Assembly (NCBI RefSeq): GCF_022369515.1
Contig: NZ_CP059724.1
Span: forward strand, 1,488,001-1,552,000
DNA: 64,000 bases
Direction: 5' to 3'
From: Paenibacillus sp. 19GGS1-52
GTDB taxonomy: Bacteria; Bacillota; Bacilli; Paenibacillales; Paenibacillaceae
This document shows, in pieces, positions 7,603 to 14,844 of this stretch. Numbering within the stretch: the first letter of the stretch is position 1; every line of letters starts with the position of its first letter. A program made the position numbers and the translations under genes. The notes under the pieces were generated by a model, which was not told the DNA's origin, searched no databases, and saw only the letters and a program-made list of their open reading frames with translations.

Positions 7603-8106
7603 ATGAAGGGCGGGAATCGATTGATTACTATTCGAACACAGATTGAGATCTCTGCTCCTATAGACCTTTGCTTTGATTTAGCCAGGGATATAGCTATTCA
7701 TACTCAGACCGTTTGGAAACATACAAAGGAAATAGCAATTGGAGGGATCACAGCTGGTCCTATTGGTTATGGTCAAACCGTAATTTTCCAAGCAACTCAT
7801 TTTCATGTGAGGCAAACACTTACTTCAAAAATAACGAAATATGAAGAACCCTTTATATTTGTAGATGAAATGCAAAAAGGCGCTTTTAAGACGCTCAAAC
7901 ATATTCATGAATTCAAAGAAGTAGAAGGAAAGACTTTAATGATCGATACCTTGCATTTTGAAGCCCCATTTGGGTTTCTAGGAAAGATCGTTGAAAAGTT
8001 AATACTTGAGAATTATATGAAGAGATTTATAGAATATCGAAATGACCAATTAAAGAAGATTGCAGAAGAACATGTGAAAGAAGCTCGTGAGAATACTAAC
8101 TTCTGA
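7603..8106 (+). CDS. SRPBCC (START/Bet v1-like) family protein
   Basis: A protein of 167 residues. IEISAPIDLCFDLARDI near the N-terminus and the final amphipathic helix (residues about 130-160) are typical of SRPBCC/polyketide-cyclase-like hydrophobic-ligand-binding folds. The ligand is unknown. The likely start is ATG 7603 or TTG 7621; the family usually begins a few residues before the first strand. The frame is open back through the right-arm half site to about 7375, so a fused longer product, including the site-encoded MNTETLAE, is possible. The stop TGA (8104-8106) lies within the left arm of the next site. Confidence 0.8.
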   Translation: MKGGNRLITIRTQIEISAPIDLCFDLARDIAIHTQTVWKHTKEIAIGGITAGPIGYGQTVIFQATHFHVRQTLTSKITKYEEPFIFVDEMQKGAFKTLKHIHEFKEVEGKTLMIDTLHFEAPFGFLGKIVEKLILENYMKRFIEYRNDQLKKIAEEHVKEARENTNF

Positions 8107-8145
8107 TAACAACATATTCACGAATTGGGGCATTCGACCTGTTCT
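8103..8145 (+). repeat. attC-like half site (left arm)
   Basis: CTGATAACAACATATTCACG (8103-8122) with the start of the adjacent hairpin region. No right arm follows before the next gene; a terminator-like hairpin occurs instead. The gene stop overlaps the arm. Confidence 0.6.
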
Positions 8146-8169
8146 GTTGTGACTCCAAAAGCATTGGAG

Positions 8170-8206
8170 CCTTTGAGGTTAAACAACCTCGAGGGTTTCT
8201 TTTTTA
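8170..8206 (+). terminator. Predicted intrinsic terminator
   Basis: GAGGTT-aaac-AACCTC stem, extended by CTTT/GAGGG wobble pairs and followed by a run of T (8196-8206). It should stop transcription coming through the upstream cassettes, so the next gene probably has its own promoter. Confidence 0.7.
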
Positions 8207-8424
8207 TTCCCAATATTTTGAAACGCTGATATACTGGAGGAGGAAATGAGAGACAAATACAGCTGAGTTTACGTGTCGAAAGAGGGATTCCATCAAATAG
8301 AAATATGCGAAAAACAGTGCATTCCTGAAGAATCAATATGGACAATTCGTAAGTAGAAAAGACCGCTAACACTGCTATCCACTGTAATAACCCTTGCAAA
8401 ATCATACAAAAGGGAGTTCCTATT

Positions 8425-8949
8425 ATGATTATTAAAATGACAATTTCAAACATAAAGGATTATAACAAGTCAAACGAGAGCTTCACTGTTATTGGACGAA
8501 TCATCCCTAAGTATGAAGACGGTATTTGGTCATATACTGAAGAGCTTTTTTCAGAACAATATTATAAGCAGTATGACAAGGAAGACATCGATATAAGTTG
8601 TATAGATGATGAGAACAAAGCCGTGTATCTTTATTATTTTGACAACAACTGTATTGGGCAAATAAAACTTCGTGCACATTGGAATGGCTATGCTTTTATA
8701 GAAGATATTTCGGTTGCAAAAAAAATGAGGGGGAAATCTATTGGAACTGCATTATTAAACAAGGCAGCCGAGTGGGCAAAACAAAACAAATTAATGGGTC
8801 TTGTGCTCGAAACTCAGGATGTTAATCTTTTAGCTTGCCGATTTTATGCAAAAAACAATTTTATAATTGGTGCAGTAGATACTATGATGTATTCTAACTT
8901 CCCGACGGCTAATGAAATAGCTATTTACTGGTATAAAAAAATTTGCTAG
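8425..8949 (+). CDS. GNAT acetyltransferase, Sat4/SatA-like streptothricin acetyltransferase
   Basis: A protein of 174 residues with a GNAT fold. Its layout matches Sat4/SatA streptothricin N-acetyltransferases: FTVIGRIIPKYED near residue 20, IYLYYF-type strand, VGKIKLR-type strand, then IEDISVAKKMRGKSIG. That last is motif A, binding acetyl-CoA pyrophosphate through RGKSIG. LVLETQDVNLLACRFY and a VDTMMYSNF segment follow. These enzymes acetylate the beta-lysine of streptothricin. ATG 8425 follows AAAGGGAG by eight bases. A terminator upstream and the lack of a right-arm site suggest independent expression. Activity is inferred from similarity recalled, not tested. Confidence 0.8.
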   Translation: MIIKMTISNIKDYNKSNESFTVIGRIIPKYEDGIWSYTEELFSEQYYKQYDKEDIDISCIDDENKAVYLYYFDNNCIGQIKLRAHWNGYAFIEDISVAKKMRGKSIGTALLNKAAEWAKQNKLMGLVLETQDVNLLACRFYAKNNFIIGAVDTMMYSNFPTANEIAIYWYKKIC

Positions 8950-8998
8950 AAGATTGGCGTGAGTAATATAGAACAGATACGAAAGAAGCGAATTACTT

Positions 8999-9041
8999 CG
9001 ACTAAAACTATATTCACGCTGTGGGCTATTCGGTCCTTGGT
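8999..9041 (+). repeat. attC-like half site (left arm)
   Basis: CGACTAAAACTATATTCACGC (8999-9019) plus the adjacent GGGCTATTCGGTCC hairpin region. The right half is missing, and a short ORF follows directly. Confidence 0.6.
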
Positions 9042-9093
9042 CTGCTAGAGGTATTTCGGGGAGGGAGAATATGGAATAAAAGCGACAATATTG

Positions 9094-9222
9094 ATGCTAA
9101 AAGAATTGGAAAACAGATTGGAAAACTTAGGTGGACAGGATTGCTTAATTGGAAATTGTACTGAAGGTGATTTTAAAAGACTCAAAAAAACAACAAAATT
9201 AAATTTTGAATACCTATATTGA
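9094..9222 (+). CDS. Small ORF or gene remnant (42 aa)
   Basis: The frame is open from 9049 and has ATG at 9094, giving a charged peptide with LENRLENLGG and GNCTEGDFKRLKK segments. It lies between a left half site and the next full site, where a cassette gene is expected. No RBS is evident close to ATG 9094, so it may be the 3' remainder of a truncated cassette gene. No family recognised. Confidence 0.35.
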   Translation: MLKELENRLENLGGQDCLIGNCTEGDFKRLKKTTKLNFEYLY

Positions 9223-9239
9223 GTGAATTCGAAGAGGGA

Positions 9240-9400
9240 ACATAACAATATATTCACGCATCGGCGAACAAGTGGCCTCGGCCAGGAAGATAACTCGAAG
9301 AAGCTATTGCCGGGAAACATCCGCACCGACTAACTACATCGCGGCTGCTCACTACGTTCACTTAAGTCACTGGAACGTCGTGAACACAACTACGTTATAC
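9240..9400 (+). repeat. attC-like recombination site (full)
   Basis: Left arm CATAACAATATATTCACGC (9241-9259), inner dyad GACTAA / TTAAGTC, right arm CGTCGTGAAC and GTTATAC (9394-9400). GTG 9380 starts MNTTTLYAS. The stop codon of the antisense retropepsin pseudogene (TTA on this strand, 9395-9397) falls inside the GTTATAC box. Confidence 0.75.
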
Positions 9401-9797
9401 GCAAGTTAGTAATAGATTGTATAAAACCTCTAAGTTCACAAAATCTATCTTAAAACCAAAATGCAACATGATATCTAAACCAAGTATTGCTTCGAATCCA
9501 TATGATTCTTTTGTGATTCCAAGCTGGATGGTGAAGTTTTGAAGTGAAAGGTGATCTATAAATAGATTAGAAACTGCTTTTTGGTAGCATAATTCACTTT
9601 GTCCACAATACCAAACATGCGAACTGACTTACCACTAATAAAATCGATTTCTAAACCGATTTTGTCAACAACATCGGTGTCAAAGATGGTGGTGGAACAT
9701 CCTGTATCTAAAAGGACATTATTCAAGAAAATGGTTTGATTATTGTAAGTTAATGGGAAATAGATAATCAGAAACCGTTGATTAATTGAATTTTCAT
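9395..9797 (-). pseudogene. Frameshifted retropepsin-like aspartic protease
   Basis: The antisense frame contains VLLDTGCSTTIFDTDVV, the DTG active-site signature of retropepsin-like proteases. A different frame continues with FEAILGLDIMLHFGFKIDF, the expected second conserved block. Joining the two needs one extra base in an A5 run (T5 on the + strand near 9580). The expected start, ATG 9797, overlaps the TGA of the upstream gene and follows AGAGG; it needs a second frame change within about 10 codons. With two lesions the gene is probably inactive unless the A run slips. It is one of only two genes opposite to the array direction. Confidence 0.65.
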
Positions 9798-10054
9798 TGA
9801 AGACCTCTAATTCCAGTGAATGGCTGTTCAATTACTTCAATGTGCTCATTACTTGTATAGAATACATATAATTCTCTACTCGGATCTGATAAGTGAAGTT
9901 TTTTATATGAACTCCAAGCTTCTTTAGGGATTAAGAAGTCTGATATAACTGACATATTATTAATACTTCTTTTATGATTTAAGGATTGAGTAGATAAAGC
10001 TTCGACTAGGACCCATTTTCCCGGATATTTTTCTCGTACAGTTGGCCAATCCAT
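9794..10054 (-). CDS. Hypothetical protein (86 aa) upstream of the retropepsin gene
   Basis: A small soluble protein beginning MDWPTVREKYPGKWVLVEAL. Start 10054 has an excellent GGAGGTG about nine bases upstream. Its TGA overlaps the ATG of the retropepsin-like gene (ATGA), so the pair forms a coupled two-gene unit. This pairing is, as far as I recall, found elsewhere in Firmicutes, but the function is unknown. No membrane segment or metal motif. It appears intact even though its partner is frameshifted. Confidence 0.65.
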   Translation of the reverse strand: MDWPTVREKYPGKWVLVEALSTQSLNHKRSINNMSVISDFLIPKEAWSSYKKLHLSDPSRELYVFYTSNEHIEVIEQPFTGIRGLQ

Positions 10055-10160
10055 ATTCAAAAACACCTCCAAAACATATATAAACATTGTACAATCGAAT
10101 AAAGAAACAAGCAATGTGAGTGACTCAAAGAAGAGCGTATAAAATTTCAGCGAAATTTTT

Positions 10161-10187
10161 GAGTTTGTGAATACAACAACGTTAAGT
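10161..10187 (+). repeat. attC-like half site (right arm)
   Basis: GAGTTTGTGAATACAACAAC followed by GTTAAGT (10181-10187). GTG 10167 opens a 22-residue peptide starting MNTTTLSEIP and ending at TGA 10233-10235. No left arm is clear upstream. Confidence 0.6.
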
Positions 10188-10240
10188 GAAATACCGCTAG
10201 AGAAGAAACACATAAGAGATGGAGAAATAGTGTGATATGG

Positions 10241-10298
10241 CGCTCACTTAAGCCTCGTGAATTCTTGATTACAATAACGTTAGGCGAAATGGCCTAAC
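10241..10298 (+). repeat. attC-like right arm with back-to-back boxes
   Basis: CACTTAAGCCTCGTGAATTC, then GTTAGGC (10279-10285), immediately followed by gaaatg and GCCTAAC (10292-10298). GTTAGGC and GCCTAAC are exact reverse complements, so a right box and a left-type box stand six bases apart: a possible recombination scar. Confidence 0.6.
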
Positions 10299-10317
10299 CC
10301 ATCAAAGGAGAAATAAT

Positions 10318-10866
10318 GTGTCTCATTTTCCTATATTAGAAACAGAAAGATTTGTGCTACGACAGCTAACACGAGACGATTCCATAGCAATATTTCAATA
10401 CTTCTCTTTGGATGAAGTTACGAAGTTTTATGATTTGGAGAGTTTCACAAATATTGAACAAGCAGAAGAACTAATTCAAAAATGGAATCAAAGATTTGAA
10501 AGAAATCAAGCCATTCGCTGGGGAATCACTTTGAAGTCGGAAAACAGAGTAATTGGAACATGTGGATTTCATGGTTGGATGAAAAATCATTCTAAAGCGG
10601 AAATTGGATATGAATTAACACCACAATATTGGCGACAAGGTTTTATGACTGAGGTGCTTGAAAAGATAATAGAATATGGATTTAATGATCTTGGATTAAA
10701 CCGCATTGAAGCATTTGTAGAGCCAGAGAATAGGGGATCAAGAAAGGTGCTCAAGAAAATTGGATTCAGTGAAGAAGGGACATTGAACGAATATTTTTAT
10801 TGGGGAAATCGGTTTGTGGATACTGTGATATATGCATTACTTAAGAAAGAGTATAAAGTGCATTAA
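10318..10866 (+). CDS. GNAT acetyltransferase, RimJ/RimL-type
   Basis: A protein of 182 residues with the arrangement of RimJ/RimL-like acetyltransferases. ILETERFVLRQL at the start is followed by IGTCGFHGW, the acetyl-CoA-binding strand-helix EIGYELTPQYWRQGFMTE (residues about 95-112), and IEAFVEPENRGSRKVLKKIGF. Substrates of this class range from ribosomal N-termini to antibiotics; none can be inferred. GTG 10318 has AAAGGAG seven bases upstream. The stop lies only five bases before a GTTAGGC box, so most of its own attC-like site has been deleted. The chromosomal gene at 25892 is a distant relative. Confidence 0.8.
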   Translation: MSHFPILETERFVLRQLTRDDSIAIFQYFSLDEVTKFYDLESFTNIEQAEELIQKWNQRFERNQAIRWGITLKSENRVIGTCGFHGWMKNHSKAEIGYELTPQYWRQGFMTEVLEKIIEYGFNDLGLNRIEAFVEPENRGSRKVLKKIGFSEEGTLNEYFYWGNRFVDTVIYALLKKEYKVH

Positions 10867-10870
10867 TAAC

Positions 10871-10877
10871 GTTAGGC
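10871..10877 (+). repeat. Isolated GTTAGGC recombination box
   Basis: TAATAACGTTAGGCGGAAC directly after the GNAT gene keeps only the last part of a right arm. It marks the boundary to the next cassette, with the rest of the site lost. Confidence 0.5.
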
Positions 10878-10913
10878 GGAACGATCGAAGAATGAACCCA
10901 AGGAGAGCAACCA

Positions 10914-11222
10914 ATGAAAAAATCAAGAATAATCATAGTTCCATTATTTTTGATCATCTTATTTGGATGCAGCAATAATCTAATTAGTGAAAATTCAAAA
11001 AAAGAATGTAGCAAAGCAGAACGGTTTATTACTGATAAGGGCTATTTGATAACTAGTAATGAAGGAATTGTTTCTGAATATTTATTAGATGAAAAACTGC
11101 TAACGGAAATGCCATATTTACAATATTGGAGTGTTCAAAGCGCTGATCCTATCTCGTATGTAGGCAAGAGAATAACTACAAGTAAGTTCATTGTTAAAAA
11201 CCACCCCTTAGATAACCCCCTG
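10914..11222 (+). pseudogene. Lipoprotein gene, 5' part, interrupted by an insertion sequence
   Basis: ATG 10914 (AGGAGAG upstream) starts a lipoprotein signal peptide with lipobox ILFGC (Cys about residue 19). The mature part contains GYLITSNEGIVSEYLLDEKLL and IVKNHPLDN, then runs into the IS. The missing C-terminal part is found after the IS at 12895-13104. Both flanks are at codon boundaries of the same frame, so exact removal of 11223-12894 would restore one gene. The short ORF ending at 11252 is the chimera read into IS DNA. Confidence 0.75.
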
Positions 11223-11293
11223 TGTCATGCTAGTTGTCGTACCTCTCAATAGTATGTAAAGTAGATTAAAAGAGAGACTGAGGTGGAGCGACA

Positions 11294-11791
11294 ATGGCTA
11301 GATACAGTGACGAACTCAAACATAGGATTATGCAGCGGATGATGCCCCCAAACAATGAATCGGTGAGTCAGATCGCAAGGGACAGCGGCCTCGGGGAAGG
11401 CACCTTGTATAAGTGGCAGAAGGAAGCCCGGGCGACCGGTGGCGTTTTCCCTGGTGGTGAAAAGGAAACAGAGAAGTGGAGCACCCGAGACAAGTTCGCC
11501 ATTGTTGTCGAGACAGCCACACTAAGTGAGATCGAATTGTCTGAGTACTGTCGAGCAAAAGGTCTGTTTGTTGAACAAATCGAAGCCTGGCGTGACGCCT
11601 GTATGCAAGCCAACGGAGGCGTTGCTGAACAAGCCACCCGGCTGCAAAAAGAACTACGTAACAAAGAACGAGAGAACAAGAACCTTGCCCGCGAGTTAAA
11701 ACGAAAAGAGGCCGCCTTAGCCGAAACCGCTGCCTTACTGGTGCTTCGAAAAAAGGCCCGAGCGATTTGGGGGGACCCCGAGGACGAATGA
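11294..11791 (+). CDS. IS3-family OrfA (DNA-binding part of the transposase)
   Basis: A protein of 165 residues. Residues 1-45 form an HTH_8/transposase-8-like helix-turn-helix (ISQIARDSGLGEGTLYKWQK-type layout). Residues about 110-150 form a leucine-zipper-like coiled coil rich in K/E. ATG 11294 follows GAGGTGGAG by a few bases. A AAAAAG heptamer (11749-11755) near its end fits programmed -1 frameshifting, which joins OrfA to OrfB to make the active transposase. The OrfA zipper is normally used for multimerisation. Confidence 0.85.
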   Translation: MARYSDELKHRIMQRMMPPNNESVSQIARDSGLGEGTLYKWQKEARATGGVFPGGEKETEKWSTRDKFAIVVETATLSEIELSEYCRAKGLFVEQIEAWRDACMQANGGVAEQATRLQKELRNKERENKNLARELKRKEAALAETAALLVLRKKARAIWGDPEDE

Positions 11792-12855
11792 TTCCTGCCT
11801 CAGATCGTCAAATCGCCATCACCCTTATCGGGGAAGCCGTACAGGCAGGAGCAAGAGAAAGAAAGGCTTGTCTAGAGCTCTCTTTGACCCAACGAACGTT
11901 ACAGCGCTGGCGTAGTGAGCGAACGCCGCTCGAAGATCAACGACCCCATGCCATTAAGCGAGCGCCTTCTCATCAACTCAGCGAACCCGAAGTACAGCAG
12001 ATTGTTTCCGTAATCAATCAAGTGGAATTTAAGAGTTTACCACCCAGTCAGATTGTCCCTAGACTCGCAGATCAAGGGATCTATCTCGGTTCCGAGTCTA
12101 CCTTTTATCGGGTCATGCACAAGTATCAGCAACAGCATCACCGTGGGCGTAGCCTAAAGCCTACCTCTAAACCTCTGACTAGCCACTGCGCCACCGCACC
12201 CAATCAAGTCTGGATGTGGGATATTAGCTGGTTGCAGGGTCCGATCAAAGGCGTGTTTTACTATCTCTATCTCGTGCTCGATTTATACAGTCGTAAAATC
12301 GTAGGCTGGGAGATTTGGGAAGAAGAATCCTCCGAATATGCCAGTCAGCTCATGCGGAGAACCGTGTTGAGTGAGCAATGTGCCGTTCGAAAAAGCCCGC
12401 TCATTCTGCATTCGGACAACGGTAGTCCTATGAAAGGCGCGACTCTGCTTGAAACGTTATACAGTTTGGGCATTATTCCATCCCGCAGCAGACCGCGAGT
12501 CAGCAATGACAATCCCTATGCGGAATCTATTTTCAGAACCTGTAAATACCGCCCAAACTACCCTCTCAAAGGCTTCGGATCAAGGGATGAGGCACGGGAA
12601 TGGACCCTACGATTTGTCCGTTGGTACAACACCGAGCATCGCCACAGTGGGTTAAATTTCTTAACCCCCAATCAAAGACATTCAGGTCTTTCTGAAGAAA
12701 TTTTTGAGAAGAGAAAGCACGTCTATGAGGCAGCAAAAGCGAAAAATCCTAGCCGTTGGTCTGGAGAGACACGCAACTGGAAACTGAATGAAAAAGTATG
12801 GCTCAATCCTGAAAAAGACGGAGTTATGGACACCGATGAAGAACAATTAAAATGA
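11767..12855 (+). CDS. IS3-family OrfB (DDE integrase domain)
   Basis: A protein of 362 residues with a HTH_21-like N-terminus and an rve integrase core. Catalytic acidic residues are visible in MWDISWLQG (first D), HSDNGSPMKG (second D) and DNPYAESIF (E), followed by the RFVRWYNTEHRHSGL block. The DDE triad appears intact. It is expressed by -1 slippage from orfA at 11749-11755 rather than from its own start. The element seems competent for transposition by sequence. Confidence 0.9.
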   Translation: MGGPRGRMIPASDRQIAITLIGEAVQAGARERKACLELSLTQRTLQRWRSERTPLEDQRPHAIKRAPSHQLSEPEVQQIVSVINQVEFKSLPPSQIVPRLADQGIYLGSESTFYRVMHKYQQQHHRGRSLKPTSKPLTSHCATAPNQVWMWDISWLQGPIKGVFYYLYLVLDLYSRKIVGWEIWEEESSEYASQLMRRTVLSEQCAVRKSPLILHSDNGSPMKGATLLETLYSLGIIPSRSRPRVSNDNPYAESIFRTCKYRPNYPLKGFGSRDEAREWTLRFVRWYNTEHRHSGLNFLTPNQRHSGLSEEIFEKRKHVYEAAKAKNPSRWSGETRNWKLNEKVWLNPEKDGVMDTDEEQLK

Positions 12856-12894
12856 CTACATACATTCTATGAAATCACGACAACTGTCTTGACA

Positions 12895-13104
12895 ATTACC
12901 GATAATGAGAATGATAACAGAAAAAAACAAACTATTATTTTTCTGATGGAAGCAGATAATGAAGTGGTAGGAGGATATAGCTTACCAGACTTCGATGAAT
13001 TACATATGGGCTGGGTGTACACAATTGATGGGAAAACACTCGAAGAATTCACAGGAATCTCTTATCCAAAATGGTTGAATCAATGGAATTTAAAATATAA
13101 ATAA
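12895..13104 (+). pseudogene. Lipoprotein gene, 3' part, after the insertion sequence
   Basis: The frame reads ITDNENDNRKKQTIIFLMEA, then GGYSLPDFDELHMGWVY and DGKTLEEFTG up to TAA 13102-13104. It has no start codon or RBS of its own and is in the codon phase that continues the 5' part at 10914-11222. I recall similar C-terminal ends (IGGYS, DGKTLEE) in small Firmicute lipoproteins, but no functional name. Confidence 0.7.
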
Positions 13105-13170
13105 TATATTGGAACTATCCCATGGTCGCCATCGAGATTCTCTGAAAGGCAGACTCAGACGACACATCCA

Positions 13171-13215
13171 AGCGGCTAAGTCTATCGACCCGTTCTCTTC
13201 GGTCAAACGTTATGC
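13171..13215 (+). repeat. attC-like half site (right part)
   Basis: GCGGCTAAGTC, GACCCGTTCTC and CGGTC resemble the inner part of sites 3 and 6. GTTATGC (13209-13215) is the crossover-type box. The CGTGAAT box is lost, replaced by CGGTCAAAC. Confidence 0.5.
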
Positions 13216-13238
13216 GCAATCTCAAGAGTCAGGTGCAG

Positions 13239-13270
13239 CACATAACACAGTATTCACGCTAAAGTTATAG
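13239..13270 (+). repeat. Minimal attC-like site (32 bp)
   Basis: CACATAACACAGTATTCACGC is followed after only four bases by GTTATAG (13264-13270). It contains the left arm and the right box with nothing between them, so the whole internal region is deleted. CATAAC and GTTATAG can still pair. Confidence 0.55.
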
Positions 13271-13311
13271 GAAATCAGCGCGATAAAAACCATATTAAAA
13301 GCGAGGGGAAC

Positions 13312-13956
13312 ATGATAAAACGTCTTTTATTAATAACAATGTTGTTTGTTACCGCTTGTAGTAATAATAATAATAATACAGATCCAGATCCAGATCCAAG
13401 ACTAACAAGTAGCGAGGGACTATTAATAGCGGAATTGGGCTTTGACAAAGAGGTGTTTAAAATACTTAAACAAGCGACAAACAATGAGATTCATCAATTT
13501 ACAGGTTACGATGAGAATAACAAACCTAACAAAGCAGAAGGTATAGTATCACCTACTGAACATGGAGTAGAAACATTGAAAATACTAAGAAAGAAACTAA
13601 AAGGGAAAGATTACATTGTATTTTTGGAATCATCTCAAAGTATAGGGATCATTAAGGGTAGAGATCAAACCAAAATTATACAGATCATGGGGACTGAAGG
13701 GCCAAATTATGATGTGCTTAATGAAGATATAATTAAGTTCTTTAAAGACTGGGAGAGAAAATATAATTTCAATATTCTATATGCAGATGATAGTGCGGTA
13801 AATATTGAACTGAATGAGTTACCAACGGATTTTGTCTTGTTTGCGAATGAAATTTATAAGATTTGTCCGGATACCGTTGATTCGGGTAGTGGGAGTATTG
13901 AAGGTCTAATCGAAGAAATAAAAATGACAAATGGAGTAGCATTTTGGTGGGACTAA
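13312..13956 (+). CDS. DUF4253-domain lipoprotein (214 aa)
   Basis: The signal peptide ends in the lipobox FVTAC (Cys about residue 16), followed by a low-complexity linker of five Asn codons and alternating Asp-Pro. The C-terminal ~100 residues match what I know of DUF4253: YNFNILYADDSAVNIELNEL, then FANEIYKICPDTVDSG and the terminal VAFWWD. The function is unknown. GAGGGG precedes ATG 13312 at about six bases. The linker microsatellite (AAT, GATCCA units) could vary in length. Confidence 0.8.
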   Translation: MIKRLLLITMLFVTACSNNNNNTDPDPDPRLTSSEGLLIAELGFDKEVFKILKQATNNEIHQFTGYDENNKPNKAEGIVSPTEHGVETLKILRKKLKGKDYIVFLESSQSIGIIKGRDQTKIIQIMGTEGPNYDVLNEDIIKFFKDWERKYNFNILYADDSAVNIELNELPTDFVLFANEIYKICPDTVDSGSGSIEGLIEEIKMTNGVAFWWD

Positions 13957-14004
13957 TCGGAGAAGGTAAGGGATATCGAGTACTTCTATCAACTTGCTGC
14001 TTTG

Positions 14005-14148
14005 ATGAGAGATACGATATTACTGATTGATTGTGATACAGAGTTAGCTATTAATGGTTTTTTTTGGTTCCTAGGAAGCTCGGCGGGACAACATTTGGAA
14101 AGAGTTTGGAATCTTGGGACAATTGGAGAGGTTATATTTAATTACTAG
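14005..14148 (+). pseudogene. Fragment resembling a DUF4375/DMP19-type protein
   Basis: The frame, continuous from just after the DUF4253 stop, encodes about 60 residues with CDTELAINGFFWFLGSSAG. This resembles the 'NGGFxQFFxNSSG' core of DMP19-like proteins. No RBS or convincing start exists (TTG 14002 or ATG 14005), and the length is well below that of an intact domain. It is probably a decayed cassette gene that lost its upstream site. Confidence 0.35.
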
Positions 14149-14180
14149 GACTGACGGGAACTCGAAGAAGTCAGTGAATT

Positions 14181-14222
14181 CACATAACACTATATTCGAG
14201 CTGCCGGACATTCGGTCCTTTA
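14181..14222 (+). repeat. attC-like half site (left arm)
   Basis: CACATAACACTATATTCGAGC (14181-14201) with the adjacent CCGGACATTCGG hairpin. No right arm is found before the next gene. Confidence 0.55.
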
Positions 14223-14275
14223 TCTTCCATAAGTGTAAACGAGAAATATAAATTGGGTAAAATAGGAGAATCTTA

Positions 14276-14638
14276 ATGCTATTTAAAAACGAAAAACTGA
14301 ATAGTTTGTTTCAAGAATTAGAGGATATTAAAGAAACATATGTAGATCTAAGTATAGGAAGTCTAGACAAAAAATCTAAAATGCCATGGACAGAATATAA
14401 AAAGGAATATGAAAAGCTTGGAGAAATAATCGATTATGCAGAGTTTCAATCCATTCAAAGGGAATTAATTGAAGAGGTTATATACTCAATTATGGAAATG
14501 TTGGATGGTTATAGAAATTTAAATTTTGAGGCGGATATAGTGGATAAGAACACCGGAGAATTGATAACAAAGAATATTCAACTACATGATAAATATAGGG
14601 ATTTTATAGAGGCTAAGAAAAAATTGTTAGGATTTTGA
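14276..14638 (+). CDS. Hypothetical protein (120 aa)
   Basis: A soluble, charged and predominantly helical protein with no recognised family. ATG 14276 has GGAG about eight bases upstream. The C-terminal half contains FEADIVDKNTGELITKNIQL, a probable beta hairpin, followed by a helix. It is flanked by half sites on both sides, so the cassette may no longer be mobile. Confidence 0.6.
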   Translation: MLFKNEKLNSLFQELEDIKETYVDLSIGSLDKKSKMPWTEYKKEYEKLGEIIDYAEFQSIQRELIEEVIYSIMEMLDGYRNLNFEADIVDKNTGELITKNIQLHDKYRDFIEAKKKLLGF

Positions 14639-14651
14639 GAAGACGATAACA

Positions 14652-14690
14652 TCATCTAATACAGTATTCAAGCTGTGGACTACGCCATGG
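14652..14690 (+). repeat. attC-like half site (left arm)
   Basis: CATCTAATACAGTATTCAAGC (14652-14672) plus adjacent TGTGGACTACGCCATGGG. The right half is absent. The following bases to 14844 contain only a doubtful short frame. Confidence 0.5.
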
Positions 14691-14844
14691 GTCTACTAAA
14701 GAGAATTCAAGGGCAATTGGAATTGGATTAATCAGAACTTAGTATAGGAAGTGAATATATGGATGTGAGAATTATTACCTGTACCAGTATTGGGGTTTAC
14801 GGACAAGTAATTGGATCAATAAATACTATTTTGTTGAGGGGAAA

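Larger units (their letters stand above)
11223..12894 (+). mobile_element. IS3-family insertion sequence
   Basis: Terminal inverted repeats are visible: TGTCATGCTAGTTGTCGT at the left, and the complement of TGTCAAGACAGTTGTCGT at the right. They match at about 14 of 18 positions. Inside are overlapping orfA and orfB with a slippery heptamer. I see no clear target-site duplication (CTG left, ATT right), which may mean decay or that the ends are off by a few bases. GC content and codon use are visibly higher than in the surrounding array, consistent with recent arrival. Confidence 0.85.

Noticed and set aside
8118..8453. Minus-strand 111-residue ORF before the Sat4-like gene
   Set aside because: It crosses the terminator and the start of the acetyltransferase gene and has no supporting signal.
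9045..9326. Minus-strand 93-residue ORF in the cassette array
   Set aside because: It spans a half site and a full attC-like site and lacks an RBS; the repeat structure explains the DNA.
11328..11679. Minus-strand ORFs across the IS orfA
   Set aside because: They are antisense shadows of a gene with clear transposase homology.
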